In this document: positions 1-8,582 of the stretch, one piece after another
Layout: each line of letters starts with the position of its first letter
How positions within the stretch are numbered: the first letter of the stretch is position 1
Notes under the pieces: model-generated
The model's database searches: none
Told to the model about the DNA's origin: nothing
What the model saw: only the letters and a program-made list of their open reading frames with translations
Made by a program: the position numbers and the translations under genes
NCBI GenBank assembly: GCA_009838525.1
Contig: VXRJ01000018.1
Location: forward strand, 335,087-399,086
Direction: 5' to 3'
Source of the DNA: Acidobacteriota bacterium
Lineage (GTDB): Bacteria; Acidobacteriota; Vicinamibacteria; Vicinamibacterales; UBA8438
DNA length: 64,000 nucleotides

Positions 1-1520
1 ACGCTGGCCGGGAAGCGGTCGTCGACGGAGCGCTGCGGCTGACCTACGCTGACCTCTTCGACCGCTGCGACCGGTGGTCCGCTGCGTTGCAACGCCTCGA
101 CGTCGGCAAGGGCGACAGGGTCGCCTATATCTCGCCGAACACGCACGCGCAGCTCGAGTCGTTCTATGCCGTGCCTCAGCTTGGCGGGGTGCTGGTCCCG
201 ATCAACTTCCGCCTCACGCCGGAGGAAATCGCGTACATCATCCGACACAGTGGTGCGAAGGTGGTATGCGCGGCCGCCGAGCACGTCGAGGCGGTCAACG
301 GCATCCGGCCGGATTGCCCGGCGGTGGAGCATTGCGTCGCGCTCGAGGGGCCGCAGGAGGGATGGCTCGACTACGCGGCGCTCATCGACTCGGAGGCGCC
401 GGACTTCGAGTCGCCCGCGATCGACGAACGCGACCTGCTGACGATCAACTACACCAGCGGCACGACGTCGCGTCCCAAGGGGGTGATGATCACCCACCGC
501 AACGCGTACATGAACGCAGTCGGCTCGCTCATTCACTGGCCGATGACGGTTGGGGCCCGGTACCTGTGGACGCTTCCGATGTTCCATGCGAACGGATGGA
601 CGTTCACCTGGGTCGTCACCGCGGCCGGCGGCACGCACGTCTGCCTCCGGGCCGTCGATCCGGTGAAGGCGTTCGGCTTGATGCGTGATGAATCGGTGAC
701 GCATCTCTGCGCGGCGCCAACTGTGTTGATCATGCTGGCGAACGCGCCTCCCGACGTGCGGTCGGCAGCCCCCGAGGGGGTGCGCGTCCTGACCGCCGGC
801 GCCCCGCCGGCCGCGGCGACCATTCAGCGGATCGAGGGCGAGCTGGGATGGACGTTGCAGCATGTCTACGGGCTCACGGAGACGGCGCCGCTCATTACGG
901 TCTGCGAACCACGCCCGGAACACGCGGAGCTGCCGCTCGAGGCACGCGCCACGATAAAGGCCCGCCAGGGGGTGGAGCTGATCACGTCCGGCGAGCTGCG
1001 GGTGGTGGACGACGATGGCAACGACGTTCCGCCCGACGCGGCGACGCTCGGGGAGATCATCGTCCGCGGCAACGTGGTGATGGCGGGCTACTACGACGAC
1101 CCGGAGGCCACCGCCACCGCGATGCGCGACGGCTGGTTCCACAGCGGCGACGCCGCGGTGGTCCATCCTGACGGGTACGTCGAGATCCGCGACCGCTTCA
1201 AGGACGTCATCATCAGCGGCGGCGAGAACATTTCCTCCGTCGAGGTGGAAGGCGTCCTGATGCGCCACCCGGCGGTGCTGGAGGTCGCCGTCGTCGGCGT
1301 GCCGGATCCCCAGTGGGGTGAGACTCCGCATGCCTTCGTCGTTCCCGCTGTTGACGCAGCGGTCACCGGGGAAGAGCTCATCGCCTGGGCCCGCGACGAG
1401 ATGGCGCACTTCAAGGTGCCGCGCCACGTGACGTTTACCGATCAGTTGCCGAAGACGGCGACCGGGAAGATACAGAAGTACGTGCTGCGCCAGGGCCGGT
1501 CGGCCATCGGCCGGCAGTGA
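1..1520 (+). CDS. acyl-CoA synthetase (AMP-binding), 5' end outside window
   Basis: ANL-superfamily adenylating enzyme that activates a carboxylic acid with ATP and joins it to CoA in the cytosol. Reading in frame from base 3 gives 505 residues with no start, so perhaps 25-40 residues lie upstream. Seen: the P-loop TSGTTSRPKG (bases 450-480), YGLTET near base 870, the hinge region GYVEIRDRFKDVIISGGEN, and the catalytic C-terminal lysine in PKTATGKIQKY. Closest in feel to medium/long-chain fatty acyl-CoA synthetases, but the substrate cannot be read from sequence. A PQQ-type dehydrogenase follows 70 bases later on the same strand with its own ribosome binding site. Confidence 0.93.
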   Translation, partial: AGREAVVDGALRLTYADLFDRCDRWSAALQRLDVGKGDRVAYISPNTHAQLESFYAVPQLGGVLVPINFRLTPEEIAYIIRHSGAKVVCAAAEHVEAVNGIRPDCPAVEHCVALEGPQEGWLDYAALIDSEAPDFESPAIDERDLLTINYTSGTTSRPKGVMITHRNAYMNAVGSLIHWPMTVGARYLWTLPMFHANGWTFTWVVTAAGGTHVCLRAVDPVKAFGLMRDESVTHLCAAPTVLIMLANAPPDVRSAAPEGVRVLTAGAPPAAATIQRIEGELGWTLQHVYGLTETAPLITVCEPRPEHAELPLEARATIKARQGVELITSGELRVVDDDGNDVPPDAATLGEIIVRGNVVMAGYYDDPEATATAMRDGWFHSGDAAVVHPDGYVEIRDRFKDVIISGGENISSVEVEGVLMRHPAVLEVAVVGVPDPQWGETPHAFVVPAVDAAVTGEELIAWARDEMAHFKVPRHVTFTDQLPKTATGKIQKYVLRQGRSAIGRQ

Positions 1521-1590
1521 TCCGCGTTCGCACCGAGCCGCGGTCGGCATCGTGTTCCGGGGCTGCCCGGGACAGGCCGGGGAGGTCGAG

Positions 1591-3546
1591 ATGAGACGTA
1601 TGCGATCCGCTCCGCCGCTCTGTCTGCTGGGGATGGCGGTTGCGCTGGTGGTGGTGGCTGCGGGTGCGGCTCTGGCGCAGGACCGGGCCGGGGAGTCGGT
1701 GGAGTGGCCTTTCGTCGGCGGTGATGCCGCGAACACTCGATTCTCCGCGGCGGGCAGACTGACTCCGGACAACGTCGACGAGTTGCAGGTGGCTTGGACC
1801 TGGCGTCCGGCGGACCGGCCTCGGGAGGAGTTCGGCACCGTGCCGGGCAGCTTCACGAGCACGCCGATCATGGTCGACGGCACCGTCTACGTCAGCTCGA
1901 ACTACAACCGGGTCGCGGCGCTGGACGCCGAAACGGGCGCGGAACGCTGGGTCTTCGATCCGCGGGCCTACGCGGACGGCATGCCCGCGCTGGGAGGCGG
2001 CTTCCGTCATCGCGGAGTGACGTTGTGGCGTGACGGCGAGGATCTCCGGATCTTCCTGGCGAGCCGCTACCGCCTCTTCTGTCTCGACGCGGCAACCGGC
2101 GACGTCGTGACGTCTTTCGGCGACAACGGCGTGGTGGATCTGAGCCAGGACCTGATCTGGCCGATCGATCGCAGCCACTTCGAGTTCAACGCCGCCCCGG
2201 TGATCTACAAGGACCTGGTGATCGTCGGCAGCGCGGTCGGCGATCGCGTCATCTATCCGCGTACTCCCCCGGGTGACGTGCGCGCGTACGACGCGCGCAC
2301 CGGTGCACTGATCTGGAGCTTCCACACCATTCCCCAGGAGGGCGAGTTCGGGAGCCAGACCTGGGAGAACGAAGCGTGGCGCCATACCGGCGCGACCAAT
2401 GTCTGGGCCGGCGTGACCGTCGACGAGGAGCGCGAGCTGGTGTTTCTCCCGGTCGGCAATCCGACGAACGTCTACTACGGTGGACAGAGGCTGGGTGACA
2501 ACCTCTTCGCGGAGAGCCTGGTCGCCCTCGATGCGAATACGGGCGAACGGGAGTGGCACTTCCAGATCGTCCACCATGGAGTCTGGGACTACGACCTGCC
2601 CACGCAGCCGATGCTGACCCCGATCACCGTCGATGGCCGGCGCATCGAAGCTGTCGTCCAGCTTACGAAGCAGGGCCTCGTTTTTGCTTTCGATCGCGTG
2701 ACGGGTGAGCCGGTCTGGCCGATCGAGGAACGCCCGGTGCCGCAGAGCGATGTGCCCGGCGAGCGGACGGCGGCGACGCAGCCGTTTCCCACGCGGCCGC
2801 CTTCGCTGCTGCCCACCCTCGGCATGACGCCGAACGACGCGTTCGATCTGACTCCGGAACTGCAGTCCGCGGCGCAGGCGGCGATGGAGGCGTTCCGGAC
2901 CGGGCCGCTCTACACGCCGCCCAGTCTGGAAGGGTCTCTCGTGCGGCCAAGCGGCGGCGGCGTGGTCAACTGGGGCGGCGGGGCGTTCGACCCGGAATCG
3001 GGACTCCTCTACGTCAAGTCCTCCAACGTGTCGGGCTTGCAGCGCCTCGTGAAGTTCGACCCGGAGACGACGACCAATCCGTTCGCCGACACCACGGACC
3101 CCGACTATGTCGGCTACGACGCCGACCTGGGCGGGCGGGCCACGTTCGAGGACGGCATTCCGCTGAACAAGCCGCCGTACGCCTACCTCGTGGCTCTCGA
3201 CCTGAGTACCGGCGACATCGCGTGGCGGGTTCCCTTCGGCCGGGGCAGCGACCGTCTGCGGGCCCATCCGGCTCTGCGGGGCGTCGACGTCCCGGACCGG
3301 TTGGGCACGCCGGGCGCTCCCGGTTCCATCGTCACCAGGGGAGGGCTGGTGTTCGTCGGCGGCGGCGAGGACGCCCTGTATGCCTTCGACAAGCGCACGG
3401 GGCGCGAAGTCTGGTCGGCGCCGCTCACGGAGCGCTCGGCGGCAACCCCGATGACCTACCAGACCGCCGGCGGGCGCCAGTTCGTGCTGATCGCGACCGG
3501 CTCCGGAGCGAATCAGGAACTCGTGGCGTTCGCGACGCCGGACTAG
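1591..3546 (+). CDS. exported PQQ-dependent dehydrogenase (glucose/alcohol type)
   Basis: Predicted periplasmic quinoprotein dehydrogenase, 651 residues. The ATG at 1591 is chosen over an upstream in-frame GTG at 1552 because GGGGAGG sits just ahead and the signal peptide then begins properly (MRRMRS, hydrophobic core, cut near ALAQ). Seen: an N-terminal WPFVGGDAANTRFS segment, repeated propeller W-motifs, and HHGVWDYDLPTQP, which is characteristic of the membrane or soluble PQQ glucose/quinate dehydrogenase group. There is no CXXCH, so no fused cytochrome c; electrons must go elsewhere. No pqq synthesis genes are in the window. Exact sugar or alcohol substrate unknown. Confidence 0.88.
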   Translation: MRRMRSAPPLCLLGMAVALVVVAAGAALAQDRAGESVEWPFVGGDAANTRFSAAGRLTPDNVDELQVAWTWRPADRPREEFGTVPGSFTSTPIMVDGTVYVSSNYNRVAALDAETGAERWVFDPRAYADGMPALGGGFRHRGVTLWRDGEDLRIFLASRYRLFCLDAATGDVVTSFGDNGVVDLSQDLIWPIDRSHFEFNAAPVIYKDLVIVGSAVGDRVIYPRTPPGDVRAYDARTGALIWSFHTIPQEGEFGSQTWENEAWRHTGATNVWAGVTVDEERELVFLPVGNPTNVYYGGQRLGDNLFAESLVALDANTGEREWHFQIVHHGVWDYDLPTQPMLTPITVDGRRIEAVVQLTKQGLVFAFDRVTGEPVWPIEERPVPQSDVPGERTAATQPFPTRPPSLLPTLGMTPNDAFDLTPELQSAAQAAMEAFRTGPLYTPPSLEGSLVRPSGGGVVNWGGGAFDPESGLLYVKSSNVSGLQRLVKFDPETTTNPFADTTDPDYVGYDADLGGRATFEDGIPLNKPPYAYLVALDLSTGDIAWRVPFGRGSDRLRAHPALRGVDVPDRLGTPGAPGSIVTRGGLVFVGGGEDALYAFDKRTGREVWSAPLTERSAATPMTYQTAGGRQFVLIATGSGANQELVAFATPD

Positions 3547-3559
3547 CAGCCCTTCCGGC

Positions 3560-3590
3560 GGGTGGGAACTCGCCGGCGCGAGACTTCCGA
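3560..3590 (+). repeat. dispersed imperfect palindrome, copy A
   Basis: Intergenic copy lying in the gap between two convergent genes. The core is GGGAACTCGC followed by CGGC and GCGCGAGACTTC. It resembles copies at 16896-16930 (+) and 47507-47540 (-). This copy is the most diverged of the three: its inner stem is only five pairs. Not a known element that I can name. Confidence 0.4.
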
Positions 3591-3604
3591 GTCGCCAGGG
3601 CGCA

Positions 3605-4636
3605 CTAGCGGCCGCCGGCGGCGTCTTCCGCCCGCGAGCCCGCCAGCATGTTCGTCAGCCCGTAGTTGCCTTCGTGGCAGGCGTACTCGAAAACCGGGCC
3701 CTCGGCGCGCCACATCGGAAGCGATCCGCTCCACGGCCGGGTCCAGACGTTGGGATCCGTAACTGTGAACTCGTAGTCGAGCGTGTCGCCGTCGGCGCGC
3801 CGGAAGCGCTCGATGACGTGCAGATCCTCGGTCAGATTCGCGTTGAAGTTCCGGATGAACGCCTGGTTGTTGAAGTGGGTCGTTTCCACGATGAGGGTGT
3901 CGCCTTCCCAGCGGCCGCGTGAATCGCCCGCGAACTGCCGGATCGCCGGATCGATGTGCGGGCGGCCGTCGAGGGCGATGAAACGCACGTCATGGATGTG
4001 CTCCTGGAGAATCGCCACCCACGATGGCGTCTGCACGATCTGGTAGTGGTTGTTGTAGGCGGTGGGGAAGGACGGTATTCCGCGGTACCAGAGGCAGCGG
4101 TCGCCGCCGTCGAGTTGATCGTAGTGGTCGGTCGGCAGGCGACCACCCCGGACGTCCGCCAGGCGCGCCGCTTCCGGCGACGCGAGCCACGCGGCGACGG
4201 CCGGCGTCGGCTCGGGCAGCCGTCCGTTCGGCGGATCGGTGACGATGGACGTGCGGCGGGTCGCGACCACGGTCGTGCCCCGTTCCATCCAGAAGTTGTT
4301 GTACGAGCCGGGCGCGCCATCGACGCCCCGGTCGACGTTACCGCTCGGATCCGCTTCCGTGCGCAGTGCGGGCCGGCCGGCCAGGTCCGCGTTGCGGTCG
4401 GCGTTGGTCTGCTCGATGTCGGCCGCTTCCTCTTCGGTCAGGAACTCGCGATCCGCCAGATGTTCGGGACGCTGGAACGGCGTAAGCGTCGAGTTATTCC
4501 AGATCCCCTGCAGATCGGGGTCGCCCCAGGGCGTACGAAGTGACGATTCGGCGGCCGATTGCCCGTTCGCCGCCAGGGGCGTCAGCGCGAGACAGGCGAT
4601 CAGGACCGAAACCACGGTCCGCTGGCGCTTGGTCAT
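3605..4636 (-). CDS. secreted protein of unknown function (PDLQG/CHEGNY family), paralogue 1
   Basis: 343 residues with a clear Sec signal (MTKRQRTVVSVL... cut near NGQS) and a strong ribosome binding site GGGAGGA before the ATG. No family function is known to me. It shares the order of motifs with the next gene: PDLQGIW, TPFQRPEHLADR, TRRTSIVTDPPNGR, a conserved RCLW, GDSRGRWEGDTLIVET, and near the end FEYACHEGNYG. The invariant Cys in RCLW and the Cys/His of CHEGN could form a disulfide or metal site; that is inference. Similar proteins are, as I recall, strongly expanded in Acidobacteriota. It converges on the PQQ dehydrogenase and lies 37 bases downstream of its paralogue. Confidence 0.85.
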   Translation of the reverse strand: MTKRQRTVVSVLIACLALTPLAANGQSAAESSLRTPWGDPDLQGIWNNSTLTPFQRPEHLADREFLTEEEAADIEQTNADRNADLAGRPALRTEADPSGNVDRGVDGAPGSYNNFWMERGTTVVATRRTSIVTDPPNGRLPEPTPAVAAWLASPEAARLADVRGGRLPTDHYDQLDGGDRCLWYRGIPSFPTAYNNHYQIVQTPSWVAILQEHIHDVRFIALDGRPHIDPAIRQFAGDSRGRWEGDTLIVETTHFNNQAFIRNFNANLTEDLHVIERFRRADGDTLDYEFTVTDPNVWTRPWSGSLPMWRAEGPVFEYACHEGNYGLTNMLAGSRAEDAAGGR

Positions 4637-4673
4637 TGCAATCCTCCCGCCTCGGAAAGCCGGGGGAAGCGGA

Positions 4674-5744
4674 CTAGCGGCGCTCGCCCGCGGCTTCCTG
4701 GGCTTCGATGTTGCGGTAGATCTCCAGGATGTGCCGGATGTCGTAGTTGCCTTCGTGGCAGGCGTACTCGTACATCGGGCCCTCGGTCGTTACCATCGGG
4801 ATCTCGACGCTCCACGGCACGTTCCAGGTAGCCGGATCGGTCACCGTCCACTCATAGCGGATCTCGGTGTCGGAGACACGGGTAAAGCGCTCGACGGCGC
4901 GCAGTTGATCGCTCGAACCGCGCCATCGGCCCTTGTCGTTGTAATGCGATGTCTCCACCACGAGGGTGTCACCGTCCCAGCGGCCGCGCGAGTCGCCCGG
5001 GTACAGCCGGATCTTGTCGGACATCGGCGGCAGTCCGTTGGTCGGGATGATCCGCGGGGGGTTCGTGTTCAACTCCGTGAAGATGACGACATAGTCCTCG
5101 GTCTGGAAGATCTGGTGGATGTCGTTGTAGGCGGGCGGCAGCATCGGGGGTCCATTGTGAGGCCAAACGAGGCATCGTTCGGCCAGTGGCCGCAGCTCGT
5201 GGCCGTCGAACTGGCCGCGCCCCTCCCGCGCCGCGCGACGCTCGCTCGCACGCTGCTCCGCCTGTGCGTTCGTCGGCGGGATCCGTCCGTTCGGCGGGTC
5301 GACGACGAGGGAGGTCCGACGCGTCGAGAGTCCCTTGGGAACCGGTGTCCGGAGCCAGAGTTCGTTGTCGTAGTGGATGTAACCCGTCCTGTCCCGGTTT
5401 TCCTGATAGAGCACCTGGTCGCGCTCCTCCGGATCCTCGATGTTGATCGCTCCGCCGGCCAGCGGGTCGACCCCCTCGGCCGTCAACTGGGCCTGGAGCT
5501 CCGCCGTTTCCTCCTCGGTGAAGAACGCCTTGTCGGCGAGGTGCTCCGGCCGCTGCAGCGGGGTAAACGTCTGGGTGGTCCAGAATCCCTGCAGGTCGGG
5601 GCGTCCGTCCGGCATCCTCGGCGGCTCGTAGGCCGTCGAGGCGTCAGCATCCTGCGCCTGCGTCTGCCCCGTTGCCGGTAAGGCCTGCGCCAGCAGTCCG
5701 ATCGCCACGATGACGGCGAACGCCACAAGACGTGGGTAAGTCAT
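4674..5744 (-). CDS. secreted protein of unknown function (PDLQG/CHEGNY family), paralogue 2
   Basis: 356 residues. The ATG at 5744 (MTYPRLVAFAV) is chosen over a longer reading because GGAGGAACAG precedes it and a Sec signal starts there (cut near ATGQ). It repeats the family motifs: PDLQGFW, TPLQRPEHLADK, TRRTSLVVDPPNGR, RCLVW, GDSRGRWDGDTLVVET and YEYACHEGNYD. The two paralogues are clearly homologous over their whole length but far from identical, so this is an old duplication rather than a recent one. Same strand and close spacing suggest co-transcription. No function is assigned; an exported enzyme or binding protein acting with the neighbouring dehydrogenase or sugar genes is possible. 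Confidence 0.85.
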   Translation of the reverse strand: MTYPRLVAFAVIVAIGLLAQALPATGQTQAQDADASTAYEPPRMPDGRPDLQGFWTTQTFTPLQRPEHLADKAFFTEEETAELQAQLTAEGVDPLAGGAINIEDPEERDQVLYQENRDRTGYIHYDNELWLRTPVPKGLSTRRTSLVVDPPNGRIPPTNAQAEQRASERRAAREGRGQFDGHELRPLAERCLVWPHNGPPMLPPAYNDIHQIFQTEDYVVIFTELNTNPPRIIPTNGLPPMSDKIRLYPGDSRGRWDGDTLVVETSHYNDKGRWRGSSDQLRAVERFTRVSDTEIRYEWTVTDPATWNVPWSVEIPMVTTEGPMYEYACHEGNYDIRHILEIYRNIEAQEAAGERR

Positions 5745-5811
5745 CTGTTCCTCCCGCCCGGCCGATCCCCGCCATGATCGCCCAGTCGCCACGGTTTTGC
5801 AAACATCCTGG

Positions 5812-7020
5812 CTACGTCTCGGCGGTCTTGTCCGTCGTCTCACGGTGCGTGAAGAAGAGGGCGAAGAGCACCAGGACGACGGCGGCCCACACGGCGGGGA
5901 TGGGCCAGATCTCGGGCCACGCATGGCCACCGCTGGTTGTCGCGTAAGCGTCGACGATGCGGCCGGAGAGCCAGGTACCGATGAAGCCGCCGACGCCGTA
6001 GGTGATCAACGTGATGAATCCCTGCGCCGCCGCGCGCAGATCGGCGGGCGCCTTCCGGTCGACGTAGATCTGTCCGGTGACGAAGAAAAAGTCGTAGCAG
6101 ATCCCGTGCAGGAGGATCCCGCCGTAGAGCATCCACATGCCGTCCCCCGGATCGCCGTACGCGAAGAGAACGTACCGGGCGGCCCAGGCGAGCATGCCGA
6201 TCAACAGCAGGTTCTTGACGCCCAGGCGGATCAGGAACCAGGGCATCAGCAGCATGAAGCCGATCTCCGACATCTGGCCGAGGGTCATCTTGCCGGCCGC
6301 GTTCTCGACGCCGATCTCGTTCAGGAAGAGGTTCGTGAACGCGTAGTAGAACTGCAGCGGAATGCACACCAGGAACGAGCCGATGACGAACACCGCGAAG
6401 GCCCGCTCGCGGAGCAGCCGAAGCGCGTCGAGGCCCAGGACGTCCCGTGCCGTCACGCGGTCCGCCGCCTTCGCGGGTGGCGTGTGCGGCAGGGTGAGGC
6501 AGTAGAGGCCCAGGACGACGGAGACCGCGGCGCCGATCTGCATCGGCCGCGCGGTGGCCTCCAGGCCGAGGAAGCCGACGATCAGCCCGGCGACGATCCA
6601 GCCGATCGTGCCGAGCACGCGCACACCCGGGAACTCGCGGCCGGGATCGGTCATCTGGCGGAACGAGATCGAGTTCGTCAGGGCCAGCGTCGGCATATAG
6701 AGGAGCGAGTAGGCGAGCAGCACGACGTACATGGCGCCGAACGAGGTCTGCAGCGACGCCGCGAAGAGCACGACACCGCCCAGCACGTGCACGATGGCCA
6801 GCAGTCGCTCGGTGGCGAAGTACCGGTCCGCCACCATCCCCACGAAGAAGGGGGAGACGATCGCGCCGATCGCCGTCGTGCCGACCACCAGGCCGATCTG
6901 TTCGCCGGGGAAGCCGAGGGTCTCTCCCAGGTAGGTGCCGATCGGCACGAACCATGCCCCCCAGACGACGTACTGGAGGAACATCATCACCGAGAGCTTC
7001 AGACGTATTGCGGGAGGCAT
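5812..7020 (-). CDS. MFS permease, nucleoside:H+ symporter (NupG-like)
   Basis: 402 residues, about twelve membrane helices. The N-terminus (KLSVMMFLQYVVWGAWFVPIG) is the hallmark of the NUP family, whose founder NupG carries nucleosides. In Acidobacteriota and Bacteroidetes members of this family often sit beside sugar isomerase and Gfo/Idh genes, as here, so the cargo may be a sugar or glycoside derivative rather than a nucleoside; that is inference. It is last in a minus-strand run after the two Tat-exported TIM-barrel genes, 45 bases behind the DUF1080 fusion. Confidence 0.88.
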   Translation of the reverse strand: MPPAIRLKLSVMMFLQYVVWGAWFVPIGTYLGETLGFPGEQIGLVVGTTAIGAIVSPFFVGMVADRYFATERLLAIVHVLGGVVLFAASLQTSFGAMYVVLLAYSLLYMPTLALTNSISFRQMTDPGREFPGVRVLGTIGWIVAGLIVGFLGLEATARPMQIGAAVSVVLGLYCLTLPHTPPAKAADRVTARDVLGLDALRLLRERAFAVFVIGSFLVCIPLQFYYAFTNLFLNEIGVENAAGKMTLGQMSEIGFMLLMPWFLIRLGVKNLLLIGMLAWAARYVLFAYGDPGDGMWMLYGGILLHGICYDFFFVTGQIYVDRKAPADLRAAAQGFITLITYGVGGFIGTWLSGRIVDAYATTSGGHAWPEIWPIPAVWAAVVLVLFALFFTHRETTDKTAET

Positions 7021-7065
7021 CAGTACGTCCGGTGCGTCAGGCTGCGGCCGTGGGGCGCGGGCGCC

Positions 7066-8568
7066 TCAATCGATGGGGCGGATCAGGATGTTGCGGAACC
7101 GTACGGGATCGCCGTGATCCTGAATCGCGATATGGCCCCGCCGGACGCGGCCGTAGCGCGGGAGCTCGGCGAACTTGCTGGCGGCAACGCGTGTCTCCCA
7201 GTCGCCGCTGTCCAGTTCATAGGCGAGCAGCCGCGTGCCGTTCATCCAGTGTTCGACCTGGCCGCGGTTGACGACGAGCCGCGCGCTGTTCCACTCGCCG
7301 ACGGCCCGGGTGACGTCGGCCGACGGCGGATGCACCGCGTAATTGCTGCCGGCGGAGGTGATCGGATCCGCGCCGTCCCGGTGGCCGGCATTGTGAAGCA
7401 CCTGGAACTCCGGCCCTGAGTGCCATACGGGTCCGTCGATCTCTTCAGTAACGCCGAAGAAGATGCCGCTGTTGCCGCCGGTCTCGACCTGCCATTCGAA
7501 GCGGAGCTCGAAGTTCTCGAACTGTTCGCGGGTGATGATGTCGCCCGCCTCGCCGACGCGGGCCAGCGCGCCGTCCACCACCTGCCAACCGTCGGACACC
7601 GTGTCCTGTTTGTAGCCGCGCCACGCCTCCAGGGAGCGCCCGTCGAACAGCGGAATCCAGGTGTTGCCCTCCGCGAGCGCCTCGCGGCAGTAGTCGAGGC
7701 AGCGGCGCAGCTCGGTCACCGTGTCGCCGCCGTCGTGCTCGTACTCGATGTTGGCGGGGATCGCCCATCCCTCGTCGCGCAGCAGGTGAAGCGTCTCGCG
7801 GATCGGCGTGTCCCCTTCGCCCCACGGCGTGTTCGGGCCCTGATTGCGCTTTCGGTCCTTGAGGTGAAGCGTCACGATGCGCTGGTGGTTTTCCCGCAGG
7901 TACGCGATCGGGTCGTGATTGGCGGCGACGAAGTGGCCGATGTCCAGATTGACCGCAATCGGCGCCGCGCCACCCATCTCGATCGCGCGGGCGAAATCGT
8001 CCGGACTCGAGAACTCGTTGGGGTCGACCCGCGAGTGATTGTGCATCGCCACCGGCATGCCGTGCCGGTCCGCGTAGCGCGCAATCCGCGGCACGGCGTT
8101 CATGTTGGCGGACGAGGTGATGGCGGGGGCGCCGAGGGCGCGCGCCATTTCGAAGCCGCGGTCAATCTCGGCGTCCGAGAAGTGGTCCTTGAAGCTGAGG
8201 TTGTAGGAGTTCAGCTCGATGCCCGCCTCCTGGAACCGCGCGCCGATCTCCTCGAAGTAGTCGAGCGGGACGGTCGTCCGCCAACGGCGCAACTGCTCCC
8301 GGTTACCCGCCTGGCGCAACTCGCGCGGCTCGACGTGCACCTCCCACAGCTCGCAGCTCGTGATGCCGAGATCATTCATCGCCGCGATGCCCTCATCGAG
8401 GCTCATGTCCCGGAAGCTGTAGCTCTGGAGGCCGATCAGCACGCCGGCGAACGTCGACCCTGCGGCATTGGCGTGCCGCACGCCCGCCGGCAGCCAGCCG
8501 GCCGCGGCCGCGCCGAGCGCACCCCCGATTGCCAGGCGGTGCCACTCGCGGCGGGTGATGTGGGGCAT
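7066..8568 (-). CDS. Tat-exported sugar isomerase TIM barrel fused to DUF1080 (3-keto-disaccharide hydrolase domain)
   Basis: 500 residues. The ATG at 8568 has GGAGGACAGG before it and opens with a Tat-like signal (ITRREWHRLAIGG). Residues about 40-290 form an AP-endonuclease-2-like TIM barrel of the sugar phosphate isomerase/epimerase class, with VNLDIGHF and LHLKDRK metal-site strands. Residues 300-500 are a DUF1080 domain: WIPLFDGRSLEAWRGY, GGNSGIFFGV, VWHSGPEFQVL, GHIAIQDHG. Pfam names DUF1080 after 3-keto-disaccharide hydrolase. The fusion suggests cleavage of an oxidised glycoside and isomerisation or elimination by one exported polypeptide. It lies 14 bases downstream of the hydroxypyruvate-isomerase-like gene. 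An alternative open frame extending to 9309 is rejected because it runs over that gene. Confidence 0.85.
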   Translation of the reverse strand: MPHITRREWHRLAIGGALGAAAAGWLPAGVRHANAAGSTFAGVLIGLQSYSFRDMSLDEGIAAMNDLGITSCELWEVHVEPRELRQAGNREQLRRWRTTVPLDYFEEIGARFQEAGIELNSYNLSFKDHFSDAEIDRGFEMARALGAPAITSSANMNAVPRIARYADRHGMPVAMHNHSRVDPNEFSSPDDFARAIEMGGAAPIAVNLDIGHFVAANHDPIAYLRENHQRIVTLHLKDRKRNQGPNTPWGEGDTPIRETLHLLRDEGWAIPANIEYEHDGGDTVTELRRCLDYCREALAEGNTWIPLFDGRSLEAWRGYKQDTVSDGWQVVDGALARVGEAGDIITREQFENFELRFEWQVETGGNSGIFFGVTEEIDGPVWHSGPEFQVLHNAGHRDGADPITSAGSNYAVHPPSADVTRAVGEWNSARLVVNRGQVEHWMNGTRLLAYELDSGDWETRVAASKFAELPRYGRVRRGHIAIQDHGDPVRFRNILIRPID

Positions 8569-8582
8569 CCTGTCGTCCTCCG

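Noticed and set aside
1435-3267. 610-codon open frame on the minus strand opposite the PQQ dehydrogenase
   Set aside because: Low-complexity Arg/Ala/Gly composition, no motifs, fully antisense to a gene with clear family signatures; a shadow frame of GC-rich coding DNA.
5797-7419. 540-codon open frame on plus across the NupG-like gene
   Set aside because: Highly charged, repetitive composition and no domain; antisense shadow of the permease and the DUF1080 fusion.
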